DNA of 64,000 nucleotides, taken from NCBI RefSeq assembly GCF_018524365.1, contig NZ_JAEKFT010000014.1:57105-121104 (forward strand), read 5' to 3'. Position numbers and translations under genes: made by a program. Below, piece by piece: positions 8,373 to 19,265 of this stretch; the first letter of the stretch is position 1; every line of letters begins with the position of its first letter. Source of the stretch: Denitromonas iodatirespirans (lineage in GTDB: Bacteria > Pseudomonadota > Gammaproteobacteria > Burkholderiales > Rhodocyclaceae). The notes below the pieces were generated by a model. It saw only the letters and a program-made list of their open reading frames with translations, did no database searches and was not told the DNA's origin.

Positions 8373-9101
8373 CTACTCGCCCAGGTACGCGGCGCGCACC
8401 TTGGGATCGGCCAGCAATTCCCGGCCGCTGCCGGTGATGGTCAGCTGGCCGCTTTCCATCACGTAGCCGCGCTGGGCGAATTCGAGCGCCAGGTTGGCGT
8501 TCTGCTCGACTAGCAGGATGGTGACGCCCTCGTTCTTGACCGTCTGCACCACCTCGAAGATCTTCTCGACCACCAGCGGGGCCAGGCCCATGGACGGCTC
8601 GTCGAGCAAGAGCAGCTTGGGCCGGGAGAGCAGGGCGCGGCCGATGGCGACCATCTGCTGTTCGCCGCCGGACAGCGTGCCGGCCACCTGGGCCAGGCGC
8701 TCCTTGACCCGCGGCAGCATGGTGTAGACCCGCTCCAGATCGGCGTCGATGGCCGCGGCATCGTTGCGGATGTAGGCACCCATGCGCAGGTTTTCCTCGA
8801 CCGTCAGGCGGGTGAAGATGCCACGCCCTTCCGGCACCAGCGCGATGCCCTTGCGCAGGCGCTTGTGGGTCGGCAGGGTGCCGATGTCGTCGCCGTCGTA
8901 CATGATGCTGCCGCCGGCCAGGCCGAGGGTGCCCGAGATGGCGTTGAGGGTGGTGGTCTTGCCGGCGCCGTTGGCGCCGATCAGGCAGACCATTTCGCCC
9001 TTGTAGAGCTCGAGGCTGATGCCCTTGACGGCCTGGATGCCGCCGTAGGCGATCTTGACGCCGTCGAGCTGCAGCAGCGGGGAGGCGGGGTTAGTGTGCA
9101 T
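8373..9101 (-). CDS. livF: Branched-chain amino acid ABC transporter ATP-binding protein LivF
   Basis: This 242-residue ATPase is the last gene of a complete livKHMGF operon. It has a canonical Walker A (GANGAGKTT), signature LSGGEQQMVAIGRALLSRP, Walker B LLLLDEPSMGLAP and the LivF-specific LLVEQNANLAL, unlike the Arg-substituted LivF at the start of the window. It works with LivG to drive import of leucine, isoleucine, valine or related compounds. Its start overlaps the 3' end of livG by 11 bases, which indicates coupled translation. Confidence 0.92.
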   Translation of the reverse strand: MHTNPASPLLQLDGVKIAYGGIQAVKGISLELYKGEMVCLIGANGAGKTTTLNAISGTLGLAGGSIMYDGDDIGTLPTHKRLRKGIALVPEGRGIFTRLTVEENLRMGAYIRNDAAAIDADLERVYTMLPRVKERLAQVAGTLSGGEQQMVAIGRALLSRPKLLLLDEPSMGLAPLVVEKIFEVVQTVKNEGVTILLVEQNANLALEFAQRGYVMESGQLTITGSGRELLADPKVRAAYLGE

Positions 9102-9863
9102 GCTTGGGACCTCCCAGGTAGGCGCTGATCACGGCATCGTTCTTCTGCACCACGGCCGGCACGTCTTCGGCGATCTTCTTGCCGAAGTCGAGCACCGCCA
9201 CGCGGTCGCACAAGCCCATCACCAGTTTGACGTCATGCTCGATGAGCAGCACGGTGACGCCGTCATGGCGGATCTGTTCGATCAGCGCCTTGAGCTGGGT
9301 GGTTTCGGTGGCGTTCATGCCGGCCGCCGGCTCGTCCAGCGCCAGCAGCTGCGGTTCGGAGGCCAGTGCGCGGGCGATCTCCAGGCGGCGCTGGTCGCCG
9401 TAGGACAGGCTTTTGCAGATGGTATGGGCGAAGCGTTCGATGCCCACGTACTTGAGCAGCTCGAAGGCGCGTTCGGTGGTCAGGCGCTCCTCTTCGATGG
9501 CGTGCTTGCTTTGCGTCAGGATGCCCCACAGGCCCGCCTTGGTGCGGATGTGATGGCCGGCCATGACGTTTTCCAGCGCGGTGAGCTGGCCGAACAGACG
9601 GATGTTCTGGAAGGTGCGGGCAATGCCTTGCTCGACCACCAGATGCGGCTTGCCGGTGGGCAGCTCGGTGCCGTTGAAGACGAATTCGCCGTCATCGGGC
9701 ACATAGGCGCCGGTGAGCACGTTGAAGAACGTGGTCTTGCCGGCACCGTTGGGGCCGATCAGGCCATACACCTCGCCCTTGTTGATGGTCAGCGAGACAT
9801 CCGACAGGGCGGTCAGGCCGCCGAAACGTTTGCCCACACCGCGGGCTTCGAGCAACTTGATCA

Positions 9864-9867
<4 letters not shown>
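9091..9867 (-). CDS. livG: Branched-chain amino acid ABC transporter ATP-binding protein LivG
   Basis: This 258-residue ATPase shows Walker A GPNGAGKTT, the LivG-typical ARTFQNIRLFGQLTALENV block, the ABC signature LSYGDQRRLEIARALAS, Walker B LLALDEPAAGMNATE and H-loop LLIEHDVKLVMGLCD. It pairs with LivF at the cytoplasmic side of the LivHM channel. It overlaps livM by four bases and livF by 11 bases, so the three genes form one tightly coupled unit. Confidence 0.93.
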
Positions 9868-10952
<1,085 letters not shown>

Positions 10953-10966
10953 GGTGTGATCCCCCC

Positions 10967-11899
10967 TCAGGCCCGGTCAGACACCCGCTCACCCAACAGG
11001 CCGGTGGGCCGGAAGATGAGCACGATGCCGAGAATGACGAAGGCGAAGATGTCCTGATAGCTGGAGTTGAGGAAACCGAAGGTCATGGTTTCGATGTAAC
11101 CGGCACCGACCGCCTCGACCAGGCCCAACACGATGCCGCCGAGCATGGCGCCACCGAGGTTGCCGATGCCGCCGAGCACCGCGGCGGTAAAGGCCTTGAG
11201 GCCGGGCATGAAGCCCATGGCGTAGTGGGCGATGCCGTAGTTGCTGGCGAACATCACGCCGGCCACGGCCGCCAGGCCGGCGCCGATGACGAAGGTCAGG
11301 GCGATGATGGCGTTGGTGTCCACCCCCATCAGGCTGGCCACGCGGTGGTTCTCGGCCGTGGCGCGCATGGCGCGACCGAGGCGGGTCTTGGTGACCAGCA
11401 GGATCAGGCCGGCCATCATCAGCGCCGAGATGATCACGATGGCGATCTGTACCGGGGTGATGAAGACGCCGTCGATCGGCTGCAGCGGGTCGGTGGAGAT
11501 CAGCTGCGGGAAGGTGTGATAGTTGCGGCCCCAGATGATCATGGCCAGGGTCTGCAGCAGGAAGGACATGCCGATGGCGGTGATCAGCGGCGCCAGGCGG
11601 GGCGCGCCGCGCAGCCGGCGGTAGGCCAGTCGTTCCATCAGGAAGCCGAGGATCATGCATACCGGTACGGCGACCAGCACGGCGATGGCCAGCTTGAGCA
11701 GCGGCGCCATGTCGGGCGCAACGCCCATCAGAAAGAGCAGGGTCTGCAGCGCGGTGAGCGCGCCGACCATGACCACTTCGCCATGGGCGAAGTTGATCAG
11801 GCCCAAGATCCCGTAGACCATCGTGTAGCCCAGTGCCACCAGCGCATACACGCTGCCGACGACCAGACCGTTCACGATCTGTTGTAGCAAGGTTTCCAT
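10967..11899 (-). CDS. livH: Branched-chain amino acid ABC transporter permease LivH
   Basis: This 310-residue permease starts MET-LLQQIVNGLVVGSVYAL and carries the highly conserved LivH block YGILGLINFAHGEVVMVGA near residue 29 and FTAAVLGGIGNLGGAMLGG near residue 225. It forms the membrane channel together with LivM. It lies 254 bases downstream of the binding-protein gene, with a hairpin in that gap, an arrangement that usually lets the binding protein be made in excess over the membrane parts. Confidence 0.93.
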   Translation of the reverse strand: METLLQQIVNGLVVGSVYALVALGYTMVYGILGLINFAHGEVVMVGALTALQTLLFLMGVAPDMAPLLKLAIAVLVAVPVCMILGFLMERLAYRRLRGAPRLAPLITAIGMSFLLQTLAMIIWGRNYHTFPQLISTDPLQPIDGVFITPVQIAIVIISALMMAGLILLVTKTRLGRAMRATAENHRVASLMGVDTNAIIALTFVIGAGLAAVAGVMFASNYGIAHYAMGFMPGLKAFTAAVLGGIGNLGGAMLGGIVLGLVEAVGAGYIETMTFGFLNSSYQDIFAFVILGIVLIFRPTGLLGERVSDRA

Positions 11900-12081
11900 A
11901 TCACACCTTTCGCTTGGTGAGTCACGGCCGCCGCTCCGGTGCCGGGCGGATCCCGGTCGATGTTGCCTGGTGGGGCGTCGGGGCGGGGTGCCGTGGTGCT
12001 GTTCTCAAGCCCGCGCTGCGGGTTGGTTGCGGCTTGTGCGGTCCGAGCCCCCCATGGCAAGCAGAGGCAGGGCCGAAAATG

Positions 12082-12117
12082 CCGGGGGCCGCAACCACTG
12101 CCGATCGCAGCCCCCGG
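12082..12117 (-). terminator. Hairpin between livK and livH (attenuating terminator)
   Basis: CCGGGGGC and GCCCCCGG form a perfect 8-bp stem with a 20-base loop, followed on the minus strand by CATTTTC. It lies 37 bases after the livK stop. It probably ends part of the transcripts, so that livK message exceeds livHMGF message (inference). Confidence 0.55.
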
Positions 12118-12153
12118 GCGTGTGGGCGAGCCCACGTTCTATGTCAGTTCAGC

Positions 12154-13284
12154 TTAGTTGACCGGATTCCAGCCGCCGTCCTTGAACTGGTACACCGTGA
12201 TGGCGCCTTCCTTGATGTCGCCCTTGTCGTCGAAGGCGACATTGCCGGTCACGCCCTGGAAGTTGATTTTCTTCAGCGCCGGCAGATACTTGGCCGGTGC
12301 GGTCGAGTCGGCCGCCTTCATGGCTTCGATCATCGCGGCCGCGGCGTCATAGGCGTAGGGCGCGTAGATCTGCACGTCGAGGTTGAAGCGTTTCTTGTAG
12401 CGCTCCTTGAAGTCCTTGCCGCCCGGCATCTTGTCCAGCGGCAGGCCGGCCTGGGTGCAGTAGGAGGTCGAGCCCAGCGCGTCGCCGGCCAGCTTGATGA
12501 TCTCGCCGGTGCAGCCGCCGTCGCCGGTGATGAACTTGGCGTTGATGCCCAGCTGCTTGAGCTGGCGCAGCATCGGGCCGCCCTGGGCGTCCATGCCGCC
12601 AAAGAAGATCACGTCCGGGTTCTGGGCCTTGATCTTGGTGAGGATGGCCATGAAGTCGGTGGCCTTGTCGGTGGTGAATTCGCGTGCGACCACCTTGCCG
12701 CCGGAGGCCTTGGCCGCCTTCTCCACCTCGTCGGCCAGACCCTGGCCGTAGGCGGTGCGGTCGTCGATGATGGCGATGCTCTTGGCACCCAGGGCACCAG
12801 TGGCGAACTTGCCGATGGCGCTACCCTGCTGCACGTCGTTGGCGATGGTGCGGAACACGCCGGCGTAGTTCTGCTGGGTCAGCTTGGGGTTGGTGGCCGA
12901 CGGGGAGATCATCGGGATGCCGGCCTGGTTGTAGATGCGCGAGGCCGGGATGGTGGTGCCGGAGTTGAGGTGGCCGACCACGCCGACCACTTCGGCGTCG
13001 ACCAGACGCTGGGCCACGGTGGTGCCGGTGCGCGGGTCGGCCTGGTCGTCTTCGCCGACCAGCTCGAACTTGACCTTCTTGCCACCGATGGTCACACCCT
13101 TGGCGTTGTATTCCTCGACGGCCAGCAGGGCACCGTTTTCGTTGTCCTTGCCCAAGTGGGAGATGCTGCCGGTAAGCGGGCCGACGTGGCCGAGCTTGAC
13201 GACCATGTCTGCGGCGCTGACGCCGTTACTCAACAGGCCGAAGCCCAGGCCCATGATCGCGATTGCGATACCGGTTTTCTTCAT
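12154..13284 (-). CDS. livK: Branched-chain amino acid ABC transporter substrate-binding protein
   Basis: This 376-residue periplasmic protein begins with a Sec signal peptide (MKKTGIAIAIMGLGFGLLS, cleavage near VSAA-D). The mature protein has the Leu/Ile/Val-binding fold hallmarks VVKLGHVGPLTGSISHLGKD, RIYNQAGIPMISPSATNPKL and AIIDDRTAYGQGLADEVEKA. I chose the ATG at 13284 because GGAGGA precedes it and it starts the signal peptide; the frame stays open for another 192 bases upstream. It is the first gene of livKHMGF and has its own upstream region of nearly 600 bases. Confidence 0.92.
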   Translation of the reverse strand: MKKTGIAIAIMGLGFGLLSNGVSAADMVVKLGHVGPLTGSISHLGKDNENGALLAVEEYNAKGVTIGGKKVKFELVGEDDQADPRTGTTVAQRLVDAEVVGVVGHLNSGTTIPASRIYNQAGIPMISPSATNPKLTQQNYAGVFRTIANDVQQGSAIGKFATGALGAKSIAIIDDRTAYGQGLADEVEKAAKASGGKVVAREFTTDKATDFMAILTKIKAQNPDVIFFGGMDAQGGPMLRQLKQLGINAKFITGDGGCTGEIIKLAGDALGSTSYCTQAGLPLDKMPGGKDFKERYKKRFNLDVQIYAPYAYDAAAAMIEAMKAADSTAPAKYLPALKKINFQGVTGNVAFDDKGDIKEGAITVYQFKDGGWNPVN

Positions 13285-13863
13285 GTCTCGATTCCTCCAG
13301 CTGACTCTTGGTGAGTTTGGGTGGTTCCGATTCCGCCCGGATCGAAATGAACCGGCCGGTGTGGCGCTTGGCCGTCTGGTGGCGGGATCGCCGCGACCAG
13401 GTGACTGGACTTTGATCTTTGTCCTCACCCACCCTTCTGACGGGGTGGGCGAATGGTACGAAAGGCGCAAAGGCAAAGGTGTGCTTATTCTGCAAAAAAT
13501 CCCGGAGCGAAAGAAAAATTTTTGCCTGAATTCCGACGGGTTCGGGTGCCGATGGTATGGCGCAGCGCAATATCCCGGCAGGATCGTTCTTTGGCGGAGC
13601 GATATTTTCTGGAAATATTTCCTGAAAAGGTATTGTTCTCAAGGGATGGGGGCTGTGATCAACCAAGAATGCAGTGAATGCGGTGCAGCAAAAAGGCCGA
13701 GTACGGGATTTCCCTAATACGCCCGCCGTTCTGTGTCCGCTGCGGCCCGGATTTCCCCGGCTGGCGGGCCCTTGCGGGTTGTCGTGGTGCATCGTGACCG
13801 GGGCGGAAAGAAAAAAACCGCCAGCAGGCTGGCGGTTTTTTGAGGGCATGCCGGCGGTCCGGC
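13285..13863. other. Intergenic region upstream of livK, with an AT-rich control segment
   Basis: No gene is visible in this 579-base stretch. Bases 13480-13640 are clearly richer in A and T than the surroundings and include the perfect palindrome GGAAATATTTCC near 13611, so promoter and regulator sites of the liv operon are likely here, although I cannot name a factor. The part next to yebC holds the bidirectional terminator at 13811-13841. Confidence 0.5.
13811..13841 (-). terminator. Bidirectional intrinsic terminator after yebC
   Basis: CCGCCAGC and GCTGGCGG form a perfect stem (13818-13835) with a two-base spacer, flanked by seven A residues on one side and six T residues on the other. 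It sits 22 bases beyond the yebC stop on the minus strand and would also stop plus-strand transcripts. Confidence 0.88.
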
Positions 13864-14589
13864 TCAGTCGCCGAACACGGCGCTGGTGTAGACCTCCTGC
13901 ACATCGTCCAGGCTGTCCAGTGCATCGAGCAGGCGCTGCATCTTGGCCGCGTCGTCGCCCGACAGCTCGGTTTCGTTCTGCGGTTTCATGGTGACTTCGC
14001 CGAATTCGGCTTTGAAGCCGGCAGCGTCGAGCGCGTCCTTGACGGCGCTGAACTCGGCCGGCCCGGTGATCACCTCGATGGAGCCGTCGTCGTTGGCGAT
14101 CACGTCCTCGGCGCCGGCCTCGAGGGCGGCCTCCATGAGCGCATCCTCGTCGGTGCCGGGGGCGAACATCAGCTGGCCGCAGTGATCGAACTGGAAGGCC
14201 ACGCAGCCGTCGGTGCCCAGGTTGCCGCCGTACTTGCTGAAGGCGTGGCGCACGTCGGCCACGGTACGCACCTTGTTGTCGGTGAGGCAATCGACGATCA
14301 CCGCCGCACCGCCGATGCCGTAGCCCTCGTAGCGCGACTCTTCATAGTTGACGCCTTCGAGCTGGCCGGTGCCGCGCTTGATCGCGTTCTCGATGTTGTC
14401 CTTGGGCATGGACTCGGCACGCGCCTTGTCGATGGCCAGGCGCAGGCGCGGGTTGGAGGCCGGATCGCCGCCGCCCATCTTGGCGGCCACGGTGACTTCC
14501 TTGATCAGTTTGGTGAAGACCTTGCCCCGCTTGGCATCTTGACGGCCTTTGCGGTGCTGGATATTGGCCCATTTGGAATGACCCGCCAT
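13864..14589 (-). CDS. yebC: YebC/PmpR-family protein
   Basis: The 241-residue product begins [20 protein letters not shown], the hallmark of the YebC family, and continues with [20 protein letters not shown] and [19 protein letters not shown]. These cytoplasmic proteins have been described both as transcriptional regulators and, more recently, as factors that relieve ribosome stalling. I chose ATG 14589 over an upstream in-frame codon at 14676 because every family member starts at [14 protein letters not shown] element at 14632-14637 on the minus strand fits this start. Confidence 0.93.
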   Translation of the reverse strand: MAGHSKWANIQHRKGRQDAKRGKVFTKLIKEVTVAAKMGGGDPASNPRLRLAIDKARAESMPKDNIENAIKRGTGQLEGVNYEESRYEGYGIGGAAVIVDCLTDNKVRTVADVRHAFSKYGGNLGTDGCVAFQFDHCGQLMFAPGTDEDALMEAALEAGAEDVIANDDGSIEVITGPAEFSAVKDALDAAGFKAEFGEVTMKPQNETELSGDDAAKMQRLLDALDSLDDVQEVYTSAVFGD

Positions 14590-14631
14590 AGCGCCCTCGA
14601 CTCCTGCAATCGTGCTGTTCGGAAAACCGCC

Positions 14632-14637
14632 ATTATA
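14632..14637 (-). promoter_or_regulatory. Predicted -10 element for yebC
   Basis: A perfect TATAAT on the minus strand lies 43 bases upstream of the yebC start codon. TCGGCA about 17 bases further upstream is a weak -35 candidate. Confidence 0.6.
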
Positions 14638-14736
14638 CCTACCCGCCCGAGGATGCCGACCCCTCTCCCCGCACAAGCACCGGCGACTCTGCTAGATTGC
14701 ACGCATGCGCATGACGACCGGATCGAGAGGAGCCCC

Positions 14737-15336
14737 ATGAAGTCCTTGTTTTCCTTGCTGGCCCTGTGCGGGCTGGTGTTCTTCGCCGTGCCGGCGAGCG
14801 CCCAGGACCTGACCTTCCGCGGCTGCACCGACAGCGCCGGCCGTGCCGTGCCCAGCCGGCTCGATACCGAGGCCCCGACGCTGGTCACCACACAGATGAG
14901 TGCCTCCGGCCCGCTCATCGTCTACAACCCGCGCGCCCTGCCGGAGGTGTCCGACGCCGTGCGCGCCTTTTTCTATGCGCACGAATGCGCCCGCCACAGC
15001 CTGGGCATCGTGCGCGACACGCCGTCTGCCGACGCTGCCCGTCGCGCCGACTGCGAGGGGCTGGCCACCTTGCAACGCTCGGGCATGCTGGTGTCGGGAG
15101 AAGACGTGGTCCGGTTGCAATCGTCGCTGGTGCTGTCGCCCGAGCAATGGGCACGGGTGCCGGGCCCGGCGCGCGGCTTCGATCTCACCGCCTGCCAGGT
15201 GCGCCGCGCCATACCGCCCAGCGATCCGGCCTGGAACCGCTGCGTGCACCGCTGCGGCGACCGCCTGTTCCACTGCGGCCGCAGCGACAGCTGCCAACGC
15301 GCCTACGACCGTTGCCAGGCAGACTGCGCCCGCTAG
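14737..15336 (+). CDS. Secreted Cys-rich protein of unknown function
   Basis: The 199-residue product has a clear Sec signal peptide (MKSLFSLLALCGLVFFAVPA, cleavage near ASA-Q). The mature protein contains FFYAHECARHSLG near residue 84, a His-Glu pairing of the kind found in small secreted metal-dependent proteins, and a C-terminal domain with about eight cysteines (CVHRCGDRLFHCGR, CQRAYDRCQADC) likely to form disulfides. GAGAGG lies before the ATG and TAGATT at 14693 is a possible -10. I do not recognise the family; a peptidase-like role is only a guess. Confidence 0.72.
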   Translation: MKSLFSLLALCGLVFFAVPASAQDLTFRGCTDSAGRAVPSRLDTEAPTLVTTQMSASGPLIVYNPRALPEVSDAVRAFFYAHECARHSLGIVRDTPSADAARRADCEGLATLQRSGMLVSGEDVVRLQSSLVLSPEQWARVPGPARGFDLTACQVRRAIPPSDPAWNRCVHRCGDRLFHCGRSDSCQRAYDRCQADCAR

Positions 15337-15445
15337 CGCCGGTGTCACAGCGCGTGTCGTGGCGCTCCGTGCCGGCGCCCTCCCCTGTCGGACGGGCGCC
15401 CGGCTCGGCTAGACTACGCATCTCCTCCCGCTCTGGACGCCACCC

Positions 15446-16960
15446 ATGACCGAACCGCTCGTCATCGCCAAGGCCGACGGCCGCGACGTGTGTCTGCTGC
15501 CGCGCCTGGCCAACCGCCACGGCCTGATCACCGGCGCCACCGGCACCGGCAAGACCGTCACCCTGCAGCGCCTGGCCGAGTCCTTCGCCAGCATCGGTGT
15601 GCCGGTGTTCCTGGCTGACGTGAAAGGTGACTTGTCCGGCATCGGCGCCGCCGGCACCGCCTCCGACAAGCTGATGAAGCGGCTCAACGCCATCGGCATC
15701 GACAGCTTCGAGCCGGTCAAGAACACCGCGGTCTTCTGGGATGTGTTCGGCCAGTCCGGCCATCCGGTGCGCGCCACCGTCTCCGACATGGGCCCGCTGC
15801 TGCTCGCGCGCCTGCTGGGCCTCAACGACACCCAGGCCGGCGTGCTGCAGATCGTCTTCAAGGTGGCCGACGACAACGGCCTGCTGCTGCTCGACCTCAA
15901 AGACCTGCGCGCCATGGTGCAGTTCGTCGGCGACAACGCCAAGACCATCAAGACGCAGTACGGCAATGTCTCCACCGCCTCCATCGGCGCCATCCAGCGC
16001 GGCTTGTTGGGCATCGAAGAGCAAGGCGGCGACGTCTTCTTCGGCGAGCCGATGCTCGATATCCATGACCTGATGCAGACCGACGCGGCCGGGCGGGGCG
16101 TCATCAACGTGCTGGCCGCCGGCACGCTCTACAACAACCCCAAGCTCTACTCCACCTTCCTGCTGTGGCTGCTGGCCGAGCTGTTCGAGCAACTGCCCGA
16201 GGTCGGCGACCCCGACAAGCCCAAACTGGTGTTCTTCTTCGACGAAGCCCACCTGCTGTTCAATGACGCCCCCAAGGCCCTGCTCGAAAAGGTCGAGCAG
16301 GTGGTGCGCCTGATCCGCTCCAAGGGCGTCGGCGTCTATTTCGTGACGCAGAACCCGCTCGACGTCCCCGACTCGGTCCTCGGGCAGCTCGGCAACCGTG
16401 TCCAGCATGCGTTGCGCGCCTTCACCCCGCGCGACCAGAAAGCGGTCAAGACCGCCGCCGACACCATGCGCGCCAACCCCGCCTTCGATGCCGCCGAAGC
16501 GATCACCGAACTGGGCGTGGGCGAGGCGTTGATTTCCTTCCTCGACGAAAAGGGCCGGCCCAACATCACCGAGCGCTGCTTCGTCATCGCCCCCGGCTCG
16601 CGCCTCGGTCCGATGGACACCGCCGAATGCCAGCAGGCCATCCGTGGCTCGCTGCTCTACGGGCACTACGAAAAAGTCCTCGACCGCGAGTCGGCCTACG
16701 AAAAACTCCAGGCCGGTTTCGGCCAGGAGACCGCGGTGGCCGAGGCCCCTGCCAGCGCCCCGGCCGCCGACGATGGCGGCCTGCTCGGCGGTTTGGGCGG
16801 TATGCTCGGCGGCATGTTCGGCGGGCGTTCGAGCCGCTCCGACGGCATCATCGAGTCCGCCGCCAAGAGCGCCGCGCGCAGCATCGGCACCCAGGTCGGC
16901 CGCGCCATCATTCGCGGCGTGCTCGGCTCCATCCTCGGCGGCAGCACCCGGCGCCGCTAG
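15446..16960 (+). CDS. HerA-like ATPase, DUF853 (YjgR family)
   Basis: This 504-residue cytoplasmic P-loop protein has Walker [11 protein letters not shown] near residue 30 and Walker [13 protein letters not shown] near residue 262, plus a [20 protein letters not shown] block and the arginine-finger region [19 protein letters not shown]. This is the helicase HerA-like DUF853 family, whose E. coli member is YjgR. Its biological role is unclear, although HerA relatives are hexameric DNA translocases. The C-terminus has a Gly-rich stretch ([17 protein letters not shown]) before a basic tail. It is monocistronic. Confidence 0.87.
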   Translation: MTEPLVIAKADGRDVCLLPRLANRHGLITGATGTGKTVTLQRLAESFASIGVPVFLADVKGDLSGIGAAGTASDKLMKRLNAIGIDSFEPVKNTAVFWDVFGQSGHPVRATVSDMGPLLLARLLGLNDTQAGVLQIVFKVADDNGLLLLDLKDLRAMVQFVGDNAKTIKTQYGNVSTASIGAIQRGLLGIEEQGGDVFFGEPMLDIHDLMQTDAAGRGVINVLAAGTLYNNPKLYSTFLLWLLAELFEQLPEVGDPDKPKLVFFFDEAHLLFNDAPKALLEKVEQVVRLIRSKGVGVYFVTQNPLDVPDSVLGQLGNRVQHALRAFTPRDQKAVKTAADTMRANPAFDAAEAITELGVGEALISFLDEKGRPNITERCFVIAPGSRLGPMDTAECQQAIRGSLLYGHYEKVLDRESAYEKLQAGFGQETAVAEAPASAPAADDGGLLGGLGGMLGGMFGGRSSRSDGIIESAAKSAARSIGTQVGRAIIRGVLGSILGGSTRRR

Positions 16961-16990
16961 CGCCGCGGCGCTTTCCCCGCGCCCTCACCG

Positions 16991-17010
16991 CCGGCGGGCG
17001 AGCCCGCCGG
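16991..17010. terminator. Strong GC hairpin after the HerA-like gene
   Basis: CCGGCGGGC and GCCCGCCGG form a perfect 9-bp stem 30 bases after the stop codon. No T-run follows. A second, longer imperfect hairpin occupies 17031-17075 between the two convergent genes, so transcripts from both sides probably end here. Confidence 0.5.
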
Positions 17011-17030
17011 GCCGGCCGCCAACAACAAAC

Positions 17031-17075
17031 CGGGCCGCCGGCCGACCTGTGCTTCCAAGGTCGGCGGCCGGCCCG
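17031..17075. terminator. Long inverted repeat between convergent genes
   Basis: An 18-base arm beginning CGGGCC and ending CGACCT pairs imperfectly with AGGTCG...GGCCCG around a 9-base loop. It lies 26 bases beyond the stop of the minus-strand TonB-dependent receptor gene and could serve both convergent genes. There is no T-run. Confidence 0.45.
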
Positions 17076-17100
17076 TTCGAACGCCGTGCCTCGGCTCGTA

Positions 17101-19233
17101 TCAGAAGCGCATCCTGACCGAGAGTTCGTAGGTCCGCGGATCGGCGATCAGCGCCTGGCTGGTGCCGTTGTAGCCCCAGTGGGCATACAGTTCGTCGGTC
17201 GCGTTGCGGATGCGGAAACCGAGCTCGGTCTGCTTGCCGAGCTTGTGGTCGACCGACAGATCCAGCGTCGTGTACGACGGCAGCTTCGTCGTGTTGGCAT
17301 CGTCCATATAGACGGCGGCGACATGTCGTGCCCAGGCACCGAAGGTCCATTGCGCCACCGGCGAATAGCGCACGCCGAGATTGGCGACCCACTCGGGAAC
17401 GAACGGCGGTGTGTTGCCGTCGCGCGAGACCGGCGGATTGCCGGTCGTGTAGTCGTCGTAGCGCGCATGCACGGTGGCGATGTTGGCGTCGAGCTGCCAG
17501 TGCGCGTTCGGCCGTACGCCCAGGCTCAGCTCGATGCCCTGTGACGACTGCTGGCCGACGGCCAGCCGGTTGGTCGGCATCGCCGGATCGGGCACGAAGA
17601 CGTTCTTCTTGACGATGTCGTAGACGGCCGCGGTCCATTCGGCGCGGTTGCCCCAGAAGCTCTGCTTGAGTCCGATCTCCGCCTGTGTCGCCGTCGTCAG
17701 ATCGAGTTGGCTCTGGTTGCGGTTGAGCAGCAGCAGCGTGCCGCCGGGCTCGACTGCCGTCGCGTAGGAGCCGTAGAGCGTCAGCCCCGGGGTCATGTCG
17801 TACACGACACCCAGACGCCAGGAATTGAACGCATGCGATTTCTTCTCGCGCGGTGCGCCGGCCTGATCGTAGTAGATCCAGCGCGTCTCGAAGTGGTCAT
17901 GCCGGTAGCCGCCGACCAGCTTCAGATCGCGCGTCAGCGACAACTGGTCCTCGACGAAGATCGACCACTGGTCGATCGCCACGTCGCGGGCAAGTTGGCT
18001 GCCCGGTCCCTGGAAAACCGTGCTGGGCGGGTTGTGGGCATCCACCGTCTGCGATGGCCCGCCGAATCCGTTGCGCTTGGTCTTGAAATCGGTGCGATTG
18101 ATGTCGGCGCCGATCACGAAGCGGTTGTCGAGACCGCCGATCTTGCCCTTGTGCAGGGCTTCGAGCCGGTTGCCGAGCAACTGGTGGTCATGGTCGAGCG
18201 CGCCCCAGGAGTTGCGGGTCACCGTGCCGCCGGTGTTGAAGCGGTAGTTCTCGACGTTCCGCCAGTCGCGGAAGGAATCGTAGTGGTAGAGCTGGTTGCG
18301 CACTTCCCAGGCGCCACCGGGCAGCCATTCGAGATTGGCGCGCCACCAGGTGGTGTCCGCCGACATGCGGTCGTCGCCGAGTTTGTTGTAGTTCTCGTCG
18401 CGCAGCGATTTCGACAGCTTGCCGTTGACCAGCGGCGTGCCCCAGTAGGCGTTGTCGGCATCGTCCTTCATGGTGTCGAGCTCGAAGGTCAGGTTCAGGT
18501 GGTCGCTCAGCTTGAACAGCAGCGAGCCGGTGAAGCGGTCCAGCGCTTGGCGCTCGTCGTCGATGTTGGTGCCGTAGTGATTGGCGGACAGGTCGACCCG
18601 ATAGGCGGCAACGCCGTCCTTGATCGCGCCGCCGGTCCCGGTATGGAAGCGATGGGCGTTGAAGCTCGAATAGGCGTAGTCCACCTCGATCGGCTGCGCC
18701 GCGAAGCTCGGCATGCGCGACACCAGGTTGACGGTGGCGCCGATCGCGCCCTCGCCGTGCAGCACCGAGGCCGGACCGCGCAGCACCTCGATACGGTCGA
18801 AGTTGGCGGCATCGAGGCTGCGCGCCGACATCGACGAGCCGCCCGGCACGCGGACGCCGTTGTAGAGCCAGGCGACCCCATTGGTATGGAAGCCGCGCAC
18901 CGAGAAGGTGCTCGGCGTGCCGCCCGAGAAACCGCCCGAGAAGCCGGTGGCTTTGCTCGTCGCCTCCAGCACGGTGCGGTCACCCCGTTCCTGGATGGTC
19001 TGCTGGCCGATGACCTCGATGCTCGCCGGGACTTCCTTGATCGGCACGCCGAGGCGGGTGGCGGTGTCGGCCGGCAGATCGAGCGGTAGGGTCCGTCGGT
19101 CGGGGCTGTCGCTGACGACGACGGCCGGTAGTTTCGCGGCTTCTTCGGCGCCGACCGGCGCCGTCGGCAGGCTGCCGAGTGCACCGAGCACGGCCAGCTG
19201 CAGGGGGGACAACGTCTGCCCAGACTGTCTCAT
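17101..19233 (-). CDS. TonB-dependent receptor, siderophore-receptor type, in a predicted Zur operon
   Basis: The 710-residue outer-membrane receptor has a short, atypical leader, a TonB-box-like LPAVVVSD near residue 32, a plug domain (for example LEATSKATGFSGGFSGGTPS and GPASVLHGEGAIGATVNLVS) and a 22-strand-type barrel ending in Phe (YELSVRMRF). The plug resembles ferric-siderophore receptors. However, it is the last gene of an operon that starts at a Zur-type palindrome, so a zinc or zincophore substrate is plausible (inference). It follows the permease gene after 32 bases. Confidence 0.87.
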   Translation of the reverse strand: MRQSGQTLSPLQLAVLGALGSLPTAPVGAEEAAKLPAVVVSDSPDRRTLPLDLPADTATRLGVPIKEVPASIEVIGQQTIQERGDRTVLEATSKATGFSGGFSGGTPSTFSVRGFHTNGVAWLYNGVRVPGGSSMSARSLDAANFDRIEVLRGPASVLHGEGAIGATVNLVSRMPSFAAQPIEVDYAYSSFNAHRFHTGTGGAIKDGVAAYRVDLSANHYGTNIDDERQALDRFTGSLLFKLSDHLNLTFELDTMKDDADNAYWGTPLVNGKLSKSLRDENYNKLGDDRMSADTTWWRANLEWLPGGAWEVRNQLYHYDSFRDWRNVENYRFNTGGTVTRNSWGALDHDHQLLGNRLEALHKGKIGGLDNRFVIGADINRTDFKTKRNGFGGPSQTVDAHNPPSTVFQGPGSQLARDVAIDQWSIFVEDQLSLTRDLKLVGGYRHDHFETRWIYYDQAGAPREKKSHAFNSWRLGVVYDMTPGLTLYGSYATAVEPGGTLLLLNRNQSQLDLTTATQAEIGLKQSFWGNRAEWTAAVYDIVKKNVFVPDPAMPTNRLAVGQQSSQGIELSLGVRPNAHWQLDANIATVHARYDDYTTGNPPVSRDGNTPPFVPEWVANLGVRYSPVAQWTFGAWARHVAAVYMDDANTTKLPSYTTLDLSVDHKLGKQTELGFRIRNATDELYAHWGYNGTSQALIADPRTYELSVRMRF

Positions 19234-19265
19234 TCGTAGGAGATCCTTATGGTCAAGTTGAACGA

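Noticed and set aside
17707..19089. 460-codon plus-strand frame opposite the TonB-dependent receptor
   Set aside because: Composition is typical of antisense shadow and the receptor on the minus strand is convincing.
17101..19233. Iron-siderophore locus under Fur
   Set aside because: The palindrome beside the operon and the adjacent Zur gene point to zinc control, although the receptor fold itself is siderophore-like and iron is not excluded.
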